Part shown: positions 58,057 through 64,000 of the stretch, piece after piece
How positions within the stretch are numbered: the first letter of the stretch is position 1
How the letters are laid out: each line of letters begins with the position of its first letter
Assembly: GCA_021234155.1 (NCBI GenBank)
Contig: JAJEKV010000006.1
Span: 21,195,673-21,259,672 of the forward strand
Direction of reading: 5' to 3'
DNA from: Isoetes taiwanensis
Taxonomy: Eukaryota; Streptophyta; Lycopodiopsida; Isoetales; Isoetaceae
Length of the DNA stretch: 64,000 nucleotides
The notes under the pieces: generated by a model
The model's input: only the letters and a program-made list of their open reading frames with translations
What the model was told of the DNA's origin: nothing
Databases searched by the model: none
Made by a program: the position numbers and the translations under genes

Positions 58057-61000
58057 ACATGTATCCGGGTCAGCAAGAAGATACGATCAAACAAACAATA
58101 CAAACGTGCCAAGCGTGATTTGAGTTAGTCTTAACCAAATCGGCTACGCATGCGGATTTGTTTTGACAACTAAAAATAATCAAAGCACGCTTTTGCGCGA
58201 TTTAATTCAAAGGTAATATAAATTAAATCACGCTGCGGGCAGCGATTTGGTAGGCAAGGCATACCTATCATCTTCAGTTTGTTTGCCGTCGTCGCCATTC
58301 TCCCCTTCGCCACCCTTAATCTCCGTGCTCTTCTGACTGTTAGAATTGTTATTTTCTATTAGTTCCCCTACGTCCTTTTCTACTGACATTATTTTAGTAT
58401 TCATTTGGCAAACCTGTGCATCACTAGAGTTGCCTTGGTTGCCTTTCACTTTCGGCCTATCAATTAGATCCTTGTTAACCTGTGAATCTACTCTATTGTT
58501 GCTTGCATCACCCTGAAGGGAGGCAAGGATATTCCCTAAGTTCGCTTTATCACATTACTTTGAGCAGCCAGTTTAGCAGCCACTTGGTCATTGCTTTCCT
58601 TATGAGGTCGCTGTGATTACTAGTTCCCTCACCGTAACCATCGCCCACTTTTAATTGGACAAGTCTGAGACTTTTGATTGCTGAAGATTTCAGGTTGCCA
58701 TAAGGGCCTTTAGGAGATTTGGCAAGCACATGCATGAGGAATGGTTCAAGAAAGTCTTTGGCCTTCTCATCACTCACAAAAAGCAAAGACATCTTCTAAT
58801 ACCCATAAGAGCCTCTCTGCAATATAACCTCCAACATGAAGCTCCAAGCGGGTTGTATCAATTGGAGCAAATGCCTCGATGAGGTAAGCAGCCATCCCCT
58901 TCTCCTTCGTTTGTAGCTCGTGCCATTTCACCACTTAAGAGGGGGTCCCGATCCTCATCCTCTTCCTCGACTCATCCTCATTTCGACCGATCCCGATCCG
59001 TATGATAGAATATAGTTCTCAAGTCCGATCATCTAGAAGAAAACACATTCCCATGCACCGCTATTGTCACCCTTGGCCTTAGCAATATCATATTCCCTCG
59101 CCCGGACAAGATGGCTATCATAATAAAGATCACATGTGCCATCTTCCGCTTCACATTCCTCATTATCCTTAACATCATATATTAGGCATCCCTCCCTAAT
59201 AACTTTGAGGCACTCCAGATCATGAGCAGTGGATAGTGCATGCAGATGTGACTCACCTGAAGGACAAACGATGACAATAGTGAAGGACCTCTCAGGGTTG
59301 TCAATCCTATACACCGGGTAAAGAAGCTGTTGTAGTCCTTTCAATTCATGCCCATATCTCCTCTCCCACCCTCGGCCGGTCCAACACAAAGAGTGATATA
59401 TTTTTTAAGGCAAGAAGTTGATTCTGGCAAGAGACCTTTGTACCCAATGGAGACTCATGAATACTGACAGTTGTCTTCTTCTCCGGTAATCTTCTTCACA
59501 AAAGGGCCACTTTTCTTCTCAACTTTCGGCGATTACCTTTAGGGGTAGAGTCTCTTTATGTTTTTGCATTTTTAGCCTTCCAATTCTTTAGGAAGTCCTT
59601 TTGACCAGAATACAAACTTCTTGATGTCATCATTCACGACCTTGTATTTGTCCAAGAATCCAATTTCAGATAATGCCACATCCCCCGATAGCCTTTTGTA
59701 ACTCGGCTCCTACGGTGACTTCATTGTCGTTACATCCTTCACATGGTTTGCAGCACTCAACGAAGGACATCTTATCCTTAGTGAAAAGCACTCTTCTTGT
59801 ATAAGACTTCCTTCTTTAAACCCGGTCTAAAAACCCAAATGGTCTCAAATAGCGTCGTCTAGCCCCCTCGAAGTCTTTCTCATCTCTGTCACATTCAAGT
59901 CAAAGATGCTTACATCAACATGAGGCACCCTACCCATAGTATTCTTCCAGCTTCCCTTGTGCATAAAGCGTCCCAGAATTCATTCCACTTTTGCCATCTC
60001 GCCTCCTTACAAAGACAATCTTATACGAAGTCTGTTGGGTCTGACACGCTAGATGAGTTTTTCGAAGGATCTCTAATGTCATCACCACCATTTTTTCTTT
60101 GATTTTCTTGCGGTTCTTCTTCTCAGATAATTGTTCTGCAAATGAGTCCGCCTCCATGCCTTTGAATGCCTCGGACTTTTGACCATACATGCGGTGGGTA
60201 ATGGGCAGCCATATTCCACCCACCGCTGATGATGGGCGTGGGCGCGGTTTGTTCCACGTATGGTGCAATAGTACATACATTGAATCGATATCATAGAATA
60301 GAAACATGACGGGTGCGATTTGAATAGAATTGATCAAAGAAAAATCACGCGCTGGCGGAAATGAATTAAGTTACTAATGCAATTCACGCCGGCGTTTTTC
60401 AAATCAATTGAATTCATGCCGACGCCCTTTCAAATCAATTCAATTCGCCGGGCGTGCTTTCAAATCAAACCAATTCACGCCAGCGGCAGTTTTAAATCAA
60501 AGCAATTCATGCGGCGTGTTTTCAAATCAATTAGTTTGATTTAAAAGCCCGCCGAATTCAATTGATTTGAAAGCACGCGCGGAATTGTTTTGATTTTTGA
60601 AAGCACGCCGGGCGCAATTAGTTAGGAATGATACCACGCCGGCGTGAATTTAATTGAATTGAAAGCACGCCTCGGAATATTAAAGTGCTAACATCCTAAT
60701 GCGCTTAGTTACCTTTTGTATAGAAATGTCTTCCCATTTCATTCAAAGTTGCACTAATCTCGACCAAATCTGCAGTGAATTATTGGCATCCAAGAGACGA
60801 CACCTCCTATATGCGCATAGTGATTGTAGAACACGCTTTGGCATGTTTGTTCTCGCCTTTGCACCGATGAGGGCCTTTTTGCCTCAAATGTACGCCGCTC
60901 GTCGATGATGATGTAATTTAATGTTATCATTTAACATTAACTCCTCGGTTCGCCCACACAACAGGCTTGTTCGAGATCATATGCCAAGGTAACACATCCG

Positions 61001-62412
61001 CCGGCATGGGCATTTGACCCGGATTACTAATCATGCTCAAACAATCTCCATGGCATGTCTTTGGATCATATCTTCTTCGCTAACATAAATGGAGCTTGGT
61101 GAACTGGATGAGGGACTTCACATGGATCGCAAAAGTTTCCTTAAGACCCAATGGATAATGGTCGCGTATTTATTCACTTGTTCATGGCCTCTAGTCGCTT
61201 TACCTCCGTCCCGCTTCATTCTCAAAAACGTAAGCCTCCATGCCTTCGACAACCGCAGTTGAACATCCTTCCCTAGATTTAGGACCCTCCTAGAAGCTTT
61301 CAAGTCACTAATTCCTAGCTTGTCGCAAATAGTGACTTGGTGTCGGTTTATTGAACATGCCTCTACTCACAAGCAGAACCCCTTGGCAAATAGATATTGG
61401 CGTAATCACTGCTACATTGGTGGGCCAGCCATATTTAAAACATGTCTCACCGCTCACATCTGTCTTCATGAACGATCCTTGTATGCGGTAGGCTCTACGC
61501 TGAGTAAGTCCGGAAAGCGATATTTCTTTTCCGCTATGTGTAATCTCCAAGAGCAATTTGCGCAGGTGTGGTCCCTCTTCCTCACAAGAGATTAGGATCC
61601 CTTGTTTGGTCATCTTGTTCGCTTCCTTTTTCCTCAGAAGAGTTAAGTCGAGCTTGCCATTTGTCTTGGCAAGGTCAACGCACTCACCTAAGACCCTCGC
61701 CCATTTCCTCTTCGTATGTGCGTGGTCGCTGGTTTGCTATAAGAATCGCCCCTTCATCATCTAAGGTGAGATCATATGGTAATCGATCCGATCGCTTACC
61801 CTTGGTTTCTTGCCGAATAGAACCCTAATTATGAGGGGTTTTCTTCCTCTTGGGCACCGCAAAGAAGATGAACATTTTTTAGAGTACTTTTCGAACAAGA
61901 GATCACGCCATGGCGTTAAATCTAAATTAGTATAATTCACGCTTGGCGTGTTGGTAGCTCCTATTATGAACCATGCTATGCGTGAATTTGAAACTAAATT
62001 AGTTTGCATCCACATTTTAAGCTACATACCCTTTATGAATCCATATTTCACACTGTTTAACCTCATTGAACACTCTATTCTAATCTGTCTAACACCGCTA
62101 TATTCTATAAAACGAGCAAAATTATGTTCTACAAAACGGACAATCGATCATTAACTGATGGTAATACTTAAAATTCATGTAAAGCATAATAACTTAAATT
62201 CATGCAAAGCATATTAACTCAAGGCAAGGAAATAACTCAAATTCATGTAAGCATAATACTCTCTACACAATTGTGTATTCGTGGCAAATTAAATACCTTG
62301 AATAGGGAGGGGTCTCGATCAACGCCCTTCAAAACTTGAGAAGTGCCGGTTTTGAGATTCCTCTTCCACCGCCTCGCCCCGTCGCCTCGACCTCGATTGT
62401 TTTAGAAGACAT
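57413..62412 (-). CDS. unrecognised multi-exon gene, fragmented in this sequence
   Basis: A string of minus-strand blocks with coding character (mixed hydrophobic/charged composition, few repeats, conserved-looking motifs) is separated by AT-rich, repeat-bearing gaps that look like introns. In order from the 5' end: MSSKTIEVEATGRGG (about 62412); RSDRLPYDLTLDDEGAIL and CVDLAKTNGKLDLTLL (61.6-61.8 kb); ILISCEEEGPHLRKLLLEI (61.6 kb); EAFKGMEADSFAEQLSEKK (60.1 kb); CPSGESHLHALSTAHDLECL (59.2 kb); GGYIAERLLWVLEDV (about 58.8 kb); KDFLEPFLMHVLAKSPKGPY (58.75 kb); HWLTFWDRNKCVKFTNPK (57.75 kb); and LNPPSYDPKNFATDDFLVKF (57.57 kb). I do not recognise the family and assign no function. It may be one gene or two. 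Internal frame changes like those in the ARM gene hinder assembly of the product. Confidence 0.45.
58070..58235. repeat. CG-rich palindromic motifs in a probable intron
   Basis: CACGCTTTTGCGCGATTTAA and AAATCACGCTGCGGGCAGCG sit among AT-rich bases. They resemble the CACGC...GCGTG units arrayed at 60345-60690. Confidence 0.5.
58550..58945 (-). CDS. exon block of the unrecognised gene (helical)
   Basis: The frame from about 58935 reads KWHELQTKEKGMAAYLIEAF, then GGYIAERLLWVLEDV. It passes by a single frame change into the 80-codon frame from 58792 (FVSDEKAKDFLEPFLMHVL ... KSLRLVQLKVGDGYGEG). Predominantly helical, no motif recognised. Confidence 0.5.
59033..59389 (-). CDS. exon block of the unrecognised gene (118-codon open frame)
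   Basis: The cleanest block of this gene: LKGLQQLLYPVYRI, SFTIVIVCPSGESHLHAL, CLKVIREGCLIYDVKDNEE, an acidic patch (EECEAEDGTCD) and SHLVRAREYDIAKAKGD. Alternating hydrophobic strands suggest a folded alpha/beta domain. It ends GAWECVFF then TAG, with the next block about 100 bases on. Confidence 0.55.
   Translation of the reverse strand: MCWTGRGWERRYGHELKGLQQLLYPVYRIDNPERSFTIVIVCPSGESHLHALSTAHDLECLKVIREGCLIYDVKDNEECEAEDGTCDLYYDSHLVRAREYDIAKAKGDNSGAWECVFF
59860..60250 (-). CDS. exon block of the unrecognised gene (Lys/Glu-rich)
   Basis: Contains GGIWLPITHRMYGQKSEAFK, SEKKNRKKIKEK (a likely basic nuclear-localisation-like cluster), ILRKTHLACQTQQTSYKIVF and GTLYAQGKLEEYYG, continuing in another frame as GRVPHVDVSIFDLNVTEM. 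No known domain recognised. Confidence 0.45.
60345..60690. repeat. 31-bp CG-rich minisatellite arranged as an inverted array
   Basis: About five units of the form CAATTCACGCCGGCGTG-TTTTCAAATCAATT run rightward from 60380 to about 60533. They are followed by about five in the opposite orientation (AATTGATTTGAAAGCACGC...GGAATT) to about 60690. The core CACGCCGGCGTG is itself a perfect 12-base palindrome. The whole could fold into one long hairpin centred near 60536. It lies between coding blocks of the unrecognised gene. Confidence 0.85.
60691..61115. other. gap between coding blocks, probable intron with some coding-like residues
   Basis: Weak minus-strand frames (VSEEDMIQRHAMEIV near 61060) could be exon pieces, but no continuous path could be read. 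A 69-codon plus frame at 60699-60908 has no motif and is not called. Confidence 0.3.
61308..61830 (-). CDS. exon block of the unrecognised gene (CEEEGPHLRKLLLE)
   Basis: The 101-codon frame from 61613 (MTKQGILISCEEEGPHL ... AYRIQGSFMKTDVSGE ... ) is preceded, in a neighbouring frame, by DRLPYDLTLDDEGAIL and HTKRKWARVLGECVDLAK, which join it naturally if one or two bases were lost. Acidic and basic residues are balanced, and no membrane segment or signal is seen. Confidence 0.45.
61895..61998. repeat. CG palindrome units, third site
   Basis: ATCACGCCATGGCGTTAAAT, ATTCACGCTTGGCGTG and CATGCTATGCGTGAATTTGA are spaced by about 30-35 bases, each an AT-flanked CACGC/GCGTG hairpin as at 60345-60690. 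They lie in the apparent first intron of the unrecognised gene. Confidence 0.6.
62292..62412 (-). CDS. possible first exon of the unrecognised gene
   Basis: An ATG at about 62412 opens MSSKTIEVEATGRGGGRGI, Gly/Arg-rich, continuing after one frame change into KGVDRDPSLFK. That is followed directly by the donor-like AAG|GTATTTAAT at about 62296. The start is plausible because the upstream sequence turns GC-rich and then AT-rich, but a start further upstream in the frame from 62618 is also possible. Confidence 0.35.
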
Positions 62413-64000
62413 CTCCCGAGTCGCCTAGTAACGAGTCGGTTGTCGCGGATACGCCGAGCCGCTTGAAGAAATAGCCGCCGCCGAAATGCGTTCGAGAAAT
62501 AGCCGGCAAGAAATAGCTTTTTCAACCGCATAAGAGAAATTTGAATTTCAAGAAAACACAATATGCAGTTTAAATATTCTTGACATATAAAATAATAATG
62601 ACGAAGATTCACTTTCAAATAAAAAAAAAGAACCCGGGTCCGACTTCTTTCATTGAGTTTTTAAAAAGCAATCTACCGTGTGTTATTGCATTGATTACAT
62701 TTATCCCCCTAAATGTAATTAACCTAAGCTTTCTTCTAACTCGAATTTTTCCGCAACGCTGAGTTTTCATAGCTGTGATTTCGGTGAACTCGTGACGTTT
62801 TCTCAAGAATGGCTACTGCAATTCTCGTACTCATCCCATTCCTATAGCTTGAACATTAATTTCCAATAGTAGGTTCTGAATAGCAATTGTCTGCAGTGTC
62901 GAAGATGAATGTTTCATGTTAACCACAAATCAGAAAAGGAAAGTAGGATTATGCAAGATCGACTCCATCGATCCGATCGCAACCGGCCATGGAATTCCGC
63001 CGGGGATAAGTATGTCCGAAGTTACAAAGGATTAATCAAGGCGCTATGGATGAAGCTTTACTCACGATTACACCCGGTGGGGATACGATTGGAGAAAGTG
63101 TTGGAACATTTGTTGCATGGCCAAGAAACCGCTTAAAAAGGTATGTAACATGTATTACATTGTAGAAATATAGAAGTAGACAAAATTTGTTGTATTCATT
63201 GGAAAAAGTTTACAATTGTATATAATCCGATAAACCGCATTATACAAAATCCCGCATCGCTTTCAAAGCACGCCATTTCAAGCCCGGGCCATCGGTAGTC
63301 AATATCGATACTCCCATTTCCATTCCGTGGCATAGTAAATGGATCGGTAAAACCCAAAGAAAAACCCTGTGCTCTAGCTCCACCTCCCCGCCGCCCTCCA
63401 CCTCCACCTCCACCTCCTGCTCCTCCTCCCGCTTCCATCTCCTCGCTCCATTGGTTGAGCCATCTCTTAAATTTACGCCTTTATCTAATTTTCCCCATCG
63501 TCGATGCATAAAACCATCGAATCCAAGTAAAACTTTACGCCCAACTCATATTTGACTGAGGTGGAGGTGCGACGTGGACATGGTAGAATTACAAGAAAGC
63601 TTGTAGGCTTGGTTAGGTCAAGGTTAAAATAATAAAAAAATCATAAAAATCTTCTTATGGAGACAGCTTTTACTTTTATCTAAACATAAAGCAAAACAAA
63701 CTTGACCCTTTATGCTTACCTAAGTGTAACTCTCATAAACGGGGACCAATAGATTTTTAGGTATTTTTCCCATGCAGTATAACTGCTATATATTGATATA
63801 TAAGAAGGGTTTGACTGATTATTGAACCTTTGATTTTATATGAATTTTAAAGCAAACAGTGCAAATGCACCTTTTCTGGTACATCATGTGATGACTCTAG
63901 TGTTAATTGATCTCTTGTTTTAACTCTGAAGAACATTACGTACAATAGACCAGGGGAAAATGCTTTTCTAACAACGATGATAGCTTTTCCCTCTATGGTT
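62413..64000. other. anonymous sequence upstream of the unrecognised gene
   Basis: Would contain its promoter and 5' region. A short plus frame at 62909-63136 and two overlapping minus frames at 63196-63509 have no recognisable domain; the latter run through a CCACCT microsatellite. From 63.6 kb on the sequence is AT-rich without structure. Confidence 0.45.
63385..63430. repeat. (CCACCT)n / (CTC)n microsatellite
   Basis: CTCCACCTCCACCTCCACCT with flanking CTCCTCC, seen directly. It gives poly-Gly and poly-Glu/Val peptides in the minus-strand frames. Confidence 0.9.

Noticed and set aside
59930-62015. Idea that the unrecognised gene encodes a GHKL ATPase or SMC-hinge silencing protein
   Set aside because: The blocks looked loosely similar in style, but no ATP-binding N, G1 or G2 box or hinge signature could be read, so no name is given.

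Overview
The window looks like nuclear DNA of a land plant. It is AT-rich and gene-poor, it has an intron-containing gene of the plant BLE2-like armadillo family, and it holds remnants of several transposable-element classes together with many micro- and minisatellites. I could not place it more precisely within land plants. No rRNA, tRNA, CRISPR array, origin or bacterial operon was recognised.

Layout. 1-1.8 kb: anonymous sequence. 1.8-3 kb: what looks like the end of a Ty3/gypsy internal region running into an LTR. 3-12.9 kb: intergenic sequence with small old duplications. 12.9-15.6 kb, minus strand: the best gene, a BLE2-like ARM-repeat membrane-associated protein with one probable intron. 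15.6-18.2 kb: intergenic. 18.2-21.6 kb: first block of a composite repeat family in which a conserved spacer of about 0.5-0.65 kb alternates with arrays of degenerate GAATCT-type units. 21.6-34.3 kb: mostly anonymous, with a possible LINE 3' tail, a (GT)n duplication, a GCATGTT-type minisatellite and a 385-bp tandem duplication. 34.3-36.8 kb: a decayed pogo/Tigger-like (DDE_1) DNA transposon. 36.9-39.2 kb: an inverted-repeat-bounded segment holding repeated copies of the palindrome GGTATAAATTTATACC and a long (AT)n. 39.2-43.7 kb: anonymous. 43.7-48.0 kb and 49.9-53.2 kb: two more blocks of the composite GAATCT family, one module inverted. 53.4-54.3 kb: a long-TIR, Mutator-like non-autonomous element. 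55.3-56.6 kb: serial small duplications. 57.4-62.4 kb, minus strand: a fragmented but coding-looking multi-exon gene that I do not recognise, whose apparent introns carry CG-rich palindromes, including an array that itself folds back. 62.5-64 kb: anonymous.

The ARM gene and the transposase are broken almost only by frameshifts. In the ARM gene all six shifts go the same way, each equal to loss of one base, and most transposase shifts do too. This may be residual one-base deletion error in the underlying assembly rather than gene death, so absence of a long ORF should be read cautiously throughout. The ARM gene and the 57-62 kb gene are the only likely host genes. Nothing suggests the two work together.
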